DNA of 64,000 nt from Aphis gossypii (taxonomy: Eukaryota > Arthropoda > Insecta > Hemiptera > Aphididae), in assembly GCF_020184175.1 (NCBI RefSeq), contig NC_065530.1:18949260-19013259 (forward strand). Direction: 5' to 3'. The notes beneath the pieces were generated by a model that was not told the origin of the DNA, made no database searches, and saw nothing but the letters and a program-made list of their open reading frames with translations. A program made the translations under genes and the position numbers. Below, one piece after another: positions 36,192-48,900 of the stretch. Within the stretch, counting starts at the first letter, position 1. The number at the start of each line of letters is the position of its first letter.

Positions 36192-39100
36192 TTATTGATT
36201 TGCTTTAATTTTAGCCAATAACTGTTCACATGTTATCTTAGCATCTCCTAGTAACATATTGGTATTTGGCTTGTAAAATATTGGATTTTCAACAGCTGCG
36301 TATCCAAAACCCAAGGATCGCTTCATAACAATAACCTAAATTAGAATAAAATGTATTATTAAATTCGTTAGTACCTACTAAATACCAATCAATTTTTCAT
36401 TATCTTTTAATTTCACCTGATTTGCATTCCAAACTTTTAACACTGGCATTCCAGCAATAACAGAATTTGGATCATCTTCAGCACCTGAATTAACTATATC
36501 ATTAGCACCAACCACTAACACTAAATCAGTTTTATTAAAATCATCATTGATTTCATCCATTTCTAACATATCTTCATAAGGGATTCCAGCTTCTGCCAAC
36601 AAAACATTTAACTGACCTGGCATGCGACCTGAGATAAATATTATTATTATTCAATAATAGGTATACAATTTTTATGGTGAGTACTGAATAAAAACTATCA
36701 TCTGATAAAGCAAAAAAACAAACAAATTACCTGCAACAGGGTGAATGCCAAAACGAACAGTTTTTCCACTTTTCTTTAAAATCGAAACCATTTCAGCCAG
36801 TGGATATTGTGCCTTAGCAACACATAAACCATAACCTATGAAAATATTTAATTATAATTATTTTATAAAAAAAAGTTTGAATGAATTAATTAAAAGTTGA
36901 TAATTAACTAGTATGGGTGTCATTGTTTTAAATTTAAAAAAATTAGTAATACTAATAGGCTAATAATATTTTAAAAACGATTATGGTTAGATTTTATATT
37001 TTATAAAAAAAAAATGCAAATTTTTAAATTCATAAAACTAAAACTTTCTTATTTTTATTTATAATCTATTATATGGTATAAGTGATTGAATATACAAAAA
37101 TATAGTACATTCCAGTGACATGGTGAACCTTTATAGATTATGATAAAAAAACATATATTTCAGTACCTACCCACTCTTTATCCCTTAAATATAATATACA
37201 TATATAATTATTATTTAACTGTATATATTTTAATTTTATGATATTGATTAAAAATTATATATCCAACCATACCACCCCCCAAAAACTTTCTACCAAGTAT
37301 CTAGCCATGTTTTAAGTCATAAAACACCGTTCACCATACCATTGGTACATTCTGTTACATTCTGTTATTATAAAAGATAGAATACTTCAATAAAATTAGG
37401 AGCTATGTTGAAAAACATCAAAATATTAAATAATAATACAAGTTAAGTAAGAAATATCAATCAAACATTTTTTTTTTTTTTATCTCACCTGGTGTGATTA
37501 TAATATTTTTTGAATTTATCATGAGATCAGCTACCTGGTCAACACTTGTTTCTGTGTGTGTTCCAGCTATTTCTGCTTGTTTACTGGACTTAACGGGTTT
37601 ATTACCAAAACCACCAAGTATAACACTAGTCAAAGAACGATTCATTGCCTTAAAATAAATAATTAAATATATTTTTATTTTAATCAGTCTTTAAGTATAC
37701 AATAATTGTATAATTTAAGCTCCAAAACTACTATGTAAAATAACTTATTCCTAACCTTACACATGATGTAAGACAATATAGCACCAGAGGATCCAATCAG
37801 AGCCCCTACAATTGTCATCAAGTTATTATTTAACATAAACCCTTCAGCACATAATGCCCATCCTGAATAACTATTTAATACTGTAATCACGACCGGCATA
37901 TCAGCACCTAAAACATATATTATTCAGTTAATCCAATTATTCATATAATTATACAATAAATATAAATTTAACTTATTAATGTTATTCAATTTATTTTTAT
38001 ACCTATTGTTATTAATTTATTATACTCCAAATTTCACCTAATAAATTTAATACTCTGTATTAAATGTAATAAGTATTTTATTTTATTTTATTATACCACA
38101 AAGTTCAGAACTTCTTAAATTTTTTTTGTACTTCTCTTTTAATTTGATGAGATAAAATGTATAAGGTTTCTTGATAATATTATAAAAAAAAAAATTAATG
38201 TACAAATAAAATAGTTACCTCCGATAGATGAGGTTAGTGACAATCCTAAAGCTGCCGAAAAAGCAGTAGCAGATGACAATGATGCCAAGCCTCCAAACAT
38301 TGATGGGTCATAGAAAAAATATGCCATAGAAGCCAAGTTTCCGGCAAAAAGGCCCATATTTATTGTGTGTCTTCCTGGAAGCAATAATGGTTTTGAAGCC
38401 AAAATTCCTTGTAGTTTTCCATAAGCAATTAACGATCCACTAAATGTAATTCCACCAATTGACGAGCCTAAGAATAATGATGTCTTTATAACAGTTGCAG
38501 TTGGGTCAGTTGCAAATAATGGGAAATCATGCATGAATGTTGCTAAACAAGTAAACACTGCAGCTAAACCAACAAGACTAAAAATAAAAATTATATTAAA
38601 TCATGAAAATTTATTTTGTCATAGTAGTATACCTATGGAATCCCGCCACAAGTTGAGGCAAATCAGTAATTTGTATTCGCTTTGCTACAATTGAACCAAT
38701 TGCACCTCCAAGGCCAGTACACACTATCATTTGAGCCAAAACTTCTGTGGATGGTGCAATATAGCCAAGTGTTGAGGCAATCCCACCACTGACTCCAATC
38801 TGTAATTAATATGAATGAAAAGTTCACAAGATGTATTATTGTTAAAACAATATATTTTAAAATACTGACTATTCCTAAATTATTTCCAAAGCGAGCTGTT
38901 TTTTGTGAACTCAAAGAAGCAATTGCACCAATACAACATAAAGATGATCCTAATGCTGCAAAATTATGTATTTCTGGTAAGCTATTCATTATGCCCCATG
39001 TATAACCACAAAAGAATACCGAAGCCGGTATAAAATATAATGCATTGTATTCTGGTGGGTCACTTGGCCTAAATATAATGATAAATTTTTTTGTTATTAA

Positions 39101-42100
39101 GTATAATTAAAAAATGAGAAAGCATAAAACTTTACCAGCATAAAAATTAGTATACCTTTTGAACATTTGTAACATACGTTGAGTCACTACAAATCCACCA
39201 AATACATTAACGAACGATAAAAGTGCGGCTGTTGCAGCTAATCCCTGAAAATGATTATAGTTATTTTTAATCAGTTTTAAATACTAATACTATGTAGGAT
39301 AGTTATTACCTGCACCGCGTCTGTAGGATAATATGTTCCACCCATTAATAATAAACCCCCAACCGCTGTTATTCCCGATATGGCATTAGTTACAGACATT
39401 AATGGTGAATGCAATGCAGGAGTTACATCTGAATAATATTTATGATACATTTTTTTTTTAATACTTCATGATTATAAAAAAAACATTTAACAAGGTAAAT
39501 AATAACATTTGACACTTACCCCAAACTGTATAATAACCAGCAATACTAGCTAATGAAAATGTAGATGCCATGATAGAGAAATTATGATTAGGAGATATAG
39601 CTCCAAATGCTAATAAGCTTCCAAGACCGGTGCTAACTGCCAACGAATCTTTCAAATGTTTTTGGAGATGATCAACAGGGATAATTTCAACTTGTTTTGA
39701 AACCACTTTACTCTCTTTTAGTATTTCAAGTTGTGGAGGTGGTGGTGGTGGCCATAATAATACTCCTGATTTTAAAACAATGCTTCCCCTTATAACTTCA
39801 TCTTCTAAATTTATCCAAAAGTGTTTATCACTGCCTATGGTTAGTAAAAATTTTGATATATTATTCGAATACAAAGAAGAACTCTGTGATGGTAGTTTAG
39901 ATGGCAAGTCAGTTATCCCAATATGCACAACATCATTATAAGTGTAAATTTCGCCAACACGAGTTGTTTCAATATTCCCGCCTGCTTCGGCAGCTAAGTC
40001 AACTACAACACTTCCAGGTTTCATGTTTTTAATGTGCTCCTAAAAGTCATCTACATTTAAGAATATTTCACAACAATTTTAATATGTCAATATATTAAGG
40101 ATAAAGTAAATACTTTTAAAATCAACTTGGGTGCCGGTTTTCCTGGAATTAATGCAGTTGAAATAACAATATCTACATCTTTTAGTTGTCTAGAAAATAA
40201 TTCCATTTCTTCTTCAATAAATTCTTTGGACATCTCTTTGCTGTAACCCCCCGAAGTTGAACCTTCTTCCTAAAAAAAAAAAAAAAATTACTTGATTTGA
40301 AAACGGAAGTAAATTACCAATCACACTTTTTAGTTATTTTTCAAAGATTGCATACACTACATACCTGAATAGAAACTGTCAAAAATTGTGCTCCTAAGGA
40401 TTCAACTTGTTCCTTGACAGCAGACCGTGTATCAAATGCTCTAACAATGGCTCCCATATTTTTAGCTTGTGCAATAGCGGCTAGACCAGCTACACCTCCA
40501 CCAATCACAAATACTTTAGCTGGCGGTAATTTCCCAGCCGCAGTTATTTGTCCTAAAATATAATTGTATTTTTATAAAACAATATGCTCAAATATTTATG
40601 GAATATTAACATATAATAATTTTGAACCGGCTAAAAATCTTGGGTAGTGATTTGCAGCTTCGATGACAGCTCTGTAACCAGCCACGTTTGACATAGAACT
40701 TAGTACATCAAAAACTTGAGCTCTGGATATTCTAGGCATACAATCCATTGCTAAAAAGTGAATTCACATTATAAAATAAATAGCACATTTTATAACAATC
40801 ATCAGATACGTAAAATATAAGAAGGAAACCGTCTTTAAAAATTAAACAGGGAAATGTCTTTAGTATTTTGTAAATAATTAATTCAATATTATCGAAAATG
40901 CTTATTTTTAAATTTATAGGAGTTATTATCAGAAAAATATAATATTTTAAATGTATAAGTAGGAAAATGTTTTATTTTATATTTAAGTATTAATTTTTTT
41001 TTAAAAGAATCGCTGTTTTTAGTAAATTGTTAAACAGATATTTTATTTTGAAAATATTGATACCTACCTATATATTATCAAAATCTAAATTCGAACTATT
41101 CACAATAGACTGAGTAGTTTAAATTTCATGGAACCGAGCTCAAAATTCGATTTATAGAGATTTTGATTTATCGAGTTTGAATTATTGAGTAAAAAATAAT
41201 TCAAATTAATGAGAGTTGAAAATATTATTAAATATTTATTATTTATTATTCAATTTACTTTACATTAAATGTAAAATTTTATTATTTATTGTTAGTACGC
41301 ATAAATCATTTCATTAAAACAATTTTTAACAATTTCCGATGGTTTGTCTATGGTCTGTGCACTAACATTTTTCCATGCATCATTTCATTAGCAATGAATA
41401 TCGAAATGTTAAATTATCCACAAATAAAAAACATGCAGTCCAAATCCAAAACTGTTCGTACAACTCCCTATCGATACATAGTTTTAATTTTTGTTATTTT
41501 TCTCTCTAATCCAGCAGTCGGGAGATAAAAATTGTAATAATAATAATAGATTCTACCTCTCCAATAAATCAATCCCTATACCTATAATTAATAATAATAT
41601 AATTCTCTAATGTTTGTGGTCGAACTTCACCGAAACGGTTCGCCCGATTTTTATGAATTTTTTTTTTTTTATTTATTTGGTGGGTATGAGAATAAGACGT
41701 AAAGTATTTTCACCCTCCTACTTCCACCCCAGGAAGGTGCTTAAGGGATTTTGAGATTTACGACGGAACTTTTTGCTTATAAATGGTTACTATTGATTTT
41801 TAATAATAATTAGTTGTAATAATTAAAGTGGTAAATGTGTCAATACATCATAAGTCAGGTTGTTATATATACCAACTATATAAAATATCACAAGATGCAC
41901 ATTATTGTATCTAATCATCATAGTAAAAAAAAAATTGATATAACTTTAAAACTTAAGGGTTAAAAATTATAAACTTATGTACACGATGTATGGTGGATTG
42001 CCTACCTGGCTACCTAATAATATATACTGCTCGCATAATAAAAGTCTCATGAGCAACGTCAAGCGACTCACTGACTGATAAACGTAGAACCTGAACAATG

Positions 42101-42462
42101 ATAGATCGAGGTTTGCAATTTACAGGGTACATTAATAGTTCATACCACAAATTTAATATGCAATAAGAAAACATTTTACAAAATTCATATTTTAAAATGG
42201 TGCTTGCACAAGTTTTTTGAGATTCAAATTGGTCAATGAAAATGTTTAAGTTTTAAACATCATTAAACTGAATAAATTTTAAATAACAAATTAAACAAAA
42301 TTTGAATCATATTATAGAGTTGGAATTTCGATTTATCGATCGAAATACAAGTGGTGTTTTATTCGAATTATAGAAGTTTTCTAAGGCAATCTCTCAAGAA
42401 TAATTCGATTTGTGGAGTTCTTAAAATTATTCTATTAATGTAGTAGTTTTTAATAACTTTGT

Positions 42463-42495
<33 letters not shown>

Positions 42496-45400
42496 TATCC
42501 GAGATAATAAATTTAAAAGATATGGGGCTGTCTTGTTGAATATTATAAATAGTAATTAAATTGATATAAATACATTTGATTATTTTTTTAAAAATGGTCT
42601 GAATATAAAAATAAATAGAAATAGATTAAAAATATTATATCAATCCTTATAGTAAATAATATATTTAAATAACTGAAATTAAACTACTGATTTGAATTTT
42701 GATTTAGATTTTAGATTTTAGATAGAAATTTTATTTTAAGAAAAATGAGAAGATTGCTTCAATATTTACAATAAAATAGGTTGATTTTTCAATCAGAAAA
42801 AATGTAGGATATGCTCCATAACTCGTGAGACACTTACTAAATATTACAACAAAATCGAAGTATTTAAAAATATGGTCTTTATACATATAATTTTCAAAAT
42901 CAGAATTTGAACAAGTTCTTTATTATATAAAAAAAAATTGGGTGAGCATGCTTGATGAATGTCTAATCCTTTAATGTATCAACATAAGTAGTTTGGACTA
43001 TTTAATAATTTTGCAATTTTTTATAGGTAGGTATACATGTATATAACATGTACCTACATGTTATATATTTATAATATAATATTAAACTCGGATATTACTT
43101 AGATACTTTATACGTTATTATACAGATTTAGTAAATTATATATGTGATTGTAGTATTATATTGACATTTAGTATAGTTTACACCCCTCATATAAAATAAA
43201 AAAATGTATTTAAATTATGCAAGTGACTATCATTACTATTTGATATAAGAACAATATAACTTACCAAAAACATTCATTTTTTTTGTTGCCAATGATTTAA
43301 TTAAATCATGATTTTTTGCTGGATACAAATATGATATCAACGTGGAACCGTTTTTAAACAGAGGCACTTCGTTCGTAATAGGATATCTGACTTTAAGTAT
43401 AACATCTGAAAATTTTAACAAATTGTTTAAAATGTATGATCTTAAAAATCAATTTAAATATTACTACGATATTTTTATAAAACTGTTAGAATCTATAGAA
43501 TTATTGAATTACCTATCACTCTATTTATATAATTATGTACAGCTGCAGTACAATCTCATAAAATTCATAATATACTATTATACAGTATTACAATGTAGTT
43601 GCTGATAAATTAAATTATTCCAATACTAGATAGTCGTATACTCGTGGAGCGGTATTTGTACTCCATATAATTACACATATGAGTATACGACATACAATAT
43701 TTATATATGTATTAATAAGTGTTATAGTTAGTAGTAAAAATCCGACGTTAAAAATGTCTGTAGAATAAAAATAAATTGTTTTATAATATAATACATAAAT
43801 TAAATTTTTATTTTAAAAACAATTTACTATGTGAATTTAGATAAACTCTTTAGTTTTTATTGAAAACCCATTTTATTACCTACAACTTTAATCCTAACAT
43901 CAATTGTTTTTGTGATACAAAACAATGACGAAGTTTCCATAATAATAAGATTATAATTGATGATAAATACACAATAAATAAACGCAAATAATACACAACA
44001 GATAAAAGGGATATACGTCATTAAATTATATTGCGTAGGTACCTAAATTTCCACGATGTAAATAATAATAATACATAATAACATTATATATATATGTACT
44101 ACAACGTCTACAACATATTATCAAGTGCTGATTAATAATTTTAATTAATTCCAATACTAAAGAAATAAAGTTATCATAACACAGTAAATAGATATCGTAC
44201 TCGCTAGGTGATCGCTTACATAATATAAAAGAAAACCCTTGAACCCAAACTTCTTTAAAAAAACATTTTAAAAAAAGTTTTATACTTTTAGTTATTACGA
44301 GTATAGCTAAAGGATAAAGTAAATCGAACTAAATAAAATAAAATCACTGATAATTAAACAAAATCACTGATAAATTAAACACTTGCCGATTCATTATAGG
44401 TAATATAAGTTTGTATAGATTTTGAATAACAAAATAATAGAAATGATTCTTAAATGATGTGCTTTAATGGGTTTACAATACGCCGTTTTTAAATATAAAA
44501 CATAAATTATATGACCAAATTCTAATCCCAATAAAGAGCTTAATATTTTTGGTTATATACGGCTTAAAAAATGTTGACAAAAAAATATATTAGAATTTTC
44601 AATAAAAACCAAAGATCAAAATAATAATAAATTTATATTAATAATAGTTATTAACTTATAACAATTATAATTTATACTAAAAAACTATTAACTCCGACTT
44701 TTAACTACCTATAATAATGATTTGAATAATAAATTACCTTTTGCCTTTTACATATAAATAAAATAATATTATAATAATTTATGTAGGTATATTATAAGAT
44801 AATATCAAACACATTTTTTATTAAGGTCAACGTATGAATGTCAAATCATAAAACAAATTATTTATAATTAAAAATGAATTTTGTATTTACAAAATGTATA
44901 GCATAAGTATAATAATATATATAAATGATCAAATTCAATAGAAGTATGTGTATTGTATAAATAATGGTAAATTGCTAAATGTTAATACCTATAGTAAGTA
45001 CATTTCTATATTAAAGAACATAAGTATACCTACATTAAACTGTAGACTCCAATAATTTTATAATACTTATTAAATTATAAGTATTTAAATTTAGTAAGTA
45101 CAGTGACAGGGGCGTGCTCACGGGGGGATGAGGGTGTCATATCCCCCCCGATGAACTTTTTTTTATGCATTTATACATTTTATGTTTATGACAATCAACA
45201 AAACAAAATACAGTTCACTCCCTCATCCCCCTCATTGGAAAAATCTGAGTACGCCCCTGTACAGTGATATGGGGATTCTTCGACGTTCATTATCAAGTTC
45301 AAGTCTTTATAGCTAGTATAAGTAATAGGTAATAAATATTCCTCCATCCAACCTCTAAAAATTAGAGTCTAAAATCTAAATGTACCTGTTCTGATATATA

Positions 45401-45960
45401 ATATCTTGTAATCTAACACATAAGTAGTATAGTAAAAGTAATTTAGACAATATAATATCCGCAAAATATGAAATTATGATAAAAATTAAAAAATAAACAC
45501 GTATCTCAAAGATGTGATTTAAAACTATTTACAGCTTACCCGAATCGAACGCATTTTCTCTCGAAACGATCTCAGCTCCAGCGATTTCATAATCTTGATC
45601 TCTGAACTTGGCCTCGGCACCCGCATCCCGTTCGACTTTTACGTTCCAGCCAAGTTTCGTCAAGAGTTCTACGGAACTCGGCACCAGGGCCACCCTAGAA
45701 ATCAATCAAAAACATGACGAAAACGGTCGTTGAACCGTTGAGGAGTCCTCATGTGACGAGTTGGGTGACTATGCACGTGTTGTATATGTATATTTAGTTT
45801 ACCTCTTCTCCCCGGACCAAGTCTCCTTCGGCACGCCCACTCCAAGTTGACCGTAGGGAACTCTCGACTCTGCGGTCGTGGAACCGGACTCGCGTCCGGC
45901 AGCGGCAACGGCAATGCGGGAACGTCGACGCGACGCCGCTCCAGCTACTAACCGAAACAT
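36192..45960 (-). CDS. Nnt: NAD(P) transhydrogenase, mitochondrial (proton-translocating)
   Basis: Seventeen minus-strand exons (45960-45803, 45694-45540, 43405-43265, 40750-40628, 40552-40365, 40269-40114, 40039-39520, 39428-39310, 39244-39156, 39068-38870, 38799-38633, 38577-38219, 37907-37756, 37648-37489, 36835-36731, 36628-36417, 36335-36192) join in phase into 1048 residues; human NNT is about 1086. A basic, Ala/Arg-rich presequence (MFRLVAGAASRRRSRIAVAA) fits mitochondrial import. Domain I follows (VGVPKETWSGEKRVALVPSS; NAD-binding VFVIGGGVAGLAAI; GSVVVDLAAEAGGN), then a Pro-rich linker (WPPPPPPPQ), the transmembrane domain II (SPLMSVTNAISG, FSGSLIAYGKLQG, ADMPVVITVLNSYSGWALCA) and NADP-binding domain III ([52 protein letters not shown]). 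It couples inner-membrane proton entry to NADPH formation. An in-frame ATG at 45996 could add 12 residues. Confidence 0.97.
41540..42130. repeat. Degenerate dispersed repeat in NNT intron 3
   Basis: The stretch GGTCGAACTTCACCGAAACG followed by GTTCGCCCGATTTTTATGAA resembles a widespread insect repeat phrase (ACCGATTTTGATGAAAT). Later comes GCATAATAAAAGTCTCATGA with AGCGACTCACTGACTGAT. Together these suggest the remains of a Helitron-like or similar element of about 0.6 kb; exact ends were not found. The rest of this 2.5-kb intron (40751-43264) is AT-rich. Confidence 0.35.
42464..42494. repeat. (AAT)n microsatellite
   Basis: About ten perfect TAA/AAT units in NNT intron 3. Confidence 0.9.
45107..45259. 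mobile_element. 153-bp hAT-like MITE with perfect 8-bp target duplication (NNT intron 2)
   Basis: Ends CAGGGGCGTGCTCACGGGGG and (inverted) ATCTGAGTACGCCCCTG, with inner complementary arms GGGGGATGAGGG and CCCTCATCCCCC. It is flanked on both sides by the identical octamer TACAGTGA (45099-45106 and 45260-45267). The intact duplication implies fairly recent insertion. Confidence 0.88.
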
Positions 45961-48900
45961 GCCGCGAAAATGACGGATAGTCCAACGATTGTCCAATATA
46001 TATCAATAAAGGCGTCTACAGTTGAGATGCGACAAACAAATAATATTAAAATATAAACCCAATGCTGTAGTAATGTAGTTTATTAGTAGTCATAGCATAG
46101 GTACATACACGAGTACGCTAGAGTCGGCGGCCGACGAGTAAGTTTTTCCTCTTCCGTAGACTATTGCCGTAGATTCGTTACTCCCGACGAAACCGTACGA
46201 GTGTTGCGCGCGTGGACGCGGTGCGCGCGCACATATTATATTATATTATACGAAATAATATCTATTATTATTTTTTGATGTCCAAATAACGAAAACGAAA
46301 ACGACTACGATAAATGAATATAATTATATTATTATTATATATACACGAAGCATCGGTGTTTTATAACACGGATATTATTATATACGAAAATAAGTCGTGA
46401 ACCTGCGTGATACACAGTCGGACGAGACACGCACCCACGTGAGTGCATACTGCATTTTTATACACGGCGACAAAATAACTTAATATTATGCTATGCCGAA
46501 TACATATTGTATACATTCCGTCAAGAGCGCCGTGCAGAGTACGAGCTCCTCCTATTCGTGATGCAATAACAATAATAATATTATAAATTCACTCATTATA
46601 TCGTATCTACAAGTGAATAAACTCGTTAAAATCATAACAATAGTTCACAGCCAACCAACCGGGCTTGTTGCTTACTATACATTTTGAAAAACGTTTAATT
46701 TTTTTTCTTCAAAATTTTCGATTTTGGCCATTTCGACCATTTCATTGACATAGGTCTATATTAAAGCGTTTGACGAATAAGCTCCCGAAACAAAATGTTG
46801 GCATCGGGACATCGGAGAGTTATAACTTATAATATGATACACCAAGATTTTCGGAGGTAGTAGGGTAGGTACGTGATGTTAATTTACTCCTATTAACCAA
46901 GTTTTAAAGATACTATCCATTTACCAATGCCCGATAGGTTATGCATATACGAGATTTTAGAAAAGTATTTTGTTGCGTTTCTACTTTATATTATGGTTTA
47001 TGATATTAAAATTATCTTTTAAAATGTATTATATAAATAATATATGTATGAGATATGATCAAATAAATTAATGTACCTATAATAGCCCTTATATACATTG
47101 CAATGTATATAATTTTATTTATTTAACTTCTGTCTTACACTTTTACTAAACCTAATACTGTGTACACTAAAAATATAATAATACAAGATTAACAAGTATT
47201 ATAAAAACTATACTTAAATTTTAGATTTAAATCCTATTTGCAAAATCTTGACTGCACCATACTGAGGATTACCATTTGCCATAAACGAGTTGAAAGTTTG
47301 TGGATAGACGATAGTATTGGTGTAAAATATAAAATGTCATGTTTCATCGGGAACTTCCTACTCATATCACTGCCCCCCATCCATCAATATTTTTTTGTAA
47401 GCTGAAAGTTAATGATTCTAATACAAAAAATAAGAATGAAAAATAATAGAAACATTATAAATTATTAAAAAAAAAAAAAATTAATTATTTAAATTATTAA
47501 ATAAAATATAGTACACACATTATCATTATAATATGTCTCATCAAATAAAATAGGTACTTTAAATTGATTTTTTTTTTTTAATTTCTACTAAATCCGTTTC
47601 CTCATCTTACGTCATGAATACGCAACGTATAATAATAAAATTATTGAACGCCATGTTTTTATATAATAAATAGTCAATTTTTCCAAATTTTTGTCCTCTA
47701 TGACTTATTTATTGTCACGGCAAATGCAAATCTTACTGTGAATTTAATCTTACCAATACGAAAGAAATGTTTGAATTTCCACTTGCATGAAGTATTATGT
47801 GTGAGAATGAACAATATCACCCTTCTTATATCCTGTCAAAGTCTTACTATAACTTATATAGTCTTGTCAAATTTAATCACTACTAATTCTGAATTCATCA
47901 CATGTTGGTTTGTTATAAAAATGTACGGTTATTGGTCAGTTTATTGAATATTGTACAATGTATATTGTTTATATAATAATTCAAAAAACTCCTCCATCAC
48001 TCATCAGTATTATTTTTTTATACTTTATACAAATTCTTAAATTGAATTGGAAATGATAGATTTTGATTTAATAATAGTTATATAATCCGTGAGTAATAAA
48101 AAAATGAACACATAATATGGTTGTCATTATTACCGTGGTAATTATTTCATGAAATTATTTTTCAAAAATTATTAAGTTTGTGTAATTGAAAAAATACTAT
48201 ATAGCGTTTATGTTAAAAGAATTATTTTGTATACTATAAAATAATGTAAAATTTTTCGATGGAATAATATTACATATAATATAATATAGGTATCATTAAT
48301 ATATTTTGCGCTTTCAGAATTAATATTTTTTACGCATAAACAAACATTAAAGTTTTATTATAAGTATATGAGCTGAATTAACATTATTACATTAATTCTT
48401 TTGTTGGAAGGTTGATAAATTATATTAATCTTTTTAGTTTTTAATTTGAATTGTGGATTAGTGTGTAAATAATATTAGTTTTCAATATAGAATAATATCT
48501 TAAGCCACATATTGTTATTTGTTATGTCTTATGTAATCATTTTGTAGAATCAATATACTAAAGCAAATAGCAATAGTTAATAGACACTTGTCTGAGTTGT
48601 CACTTGTATAATATTAACATTTAATACGCATTAATATACGTAACTAGTTTAGTACTATACCGCACTGCATTTAAATGCAAGTCCACTAAAATTTAATAGA
48701 ACAAACGATAGCTACTAAATAATATTATTTAAGTGCTTAGATATTTTTTACATTACCATCAGACAACAGCATTACTGCATTAGTAATCTATACTTCATAT
48801 CAAAATTTACAATTAAAGCATAGATTTCAACTTAAAATCCAGTTAAACACCTAATCAGATATTCATTAATATGTGCACTAAAAAGTTCAATTATACACCA

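Noticed and set aside
43342..43605. 87-codon + strand frame
   Set aside because: Antisense to NNT exon 3 for its first part and then AT-driven Tyr/Leu/Ile codons; no similarity.
47738..47947. 69-codon + strand frame in the gene-poor spacer
   Set aside because: Ile/Leu/Thr-rich composition expected from AT-rich DNA; no conserved motif.
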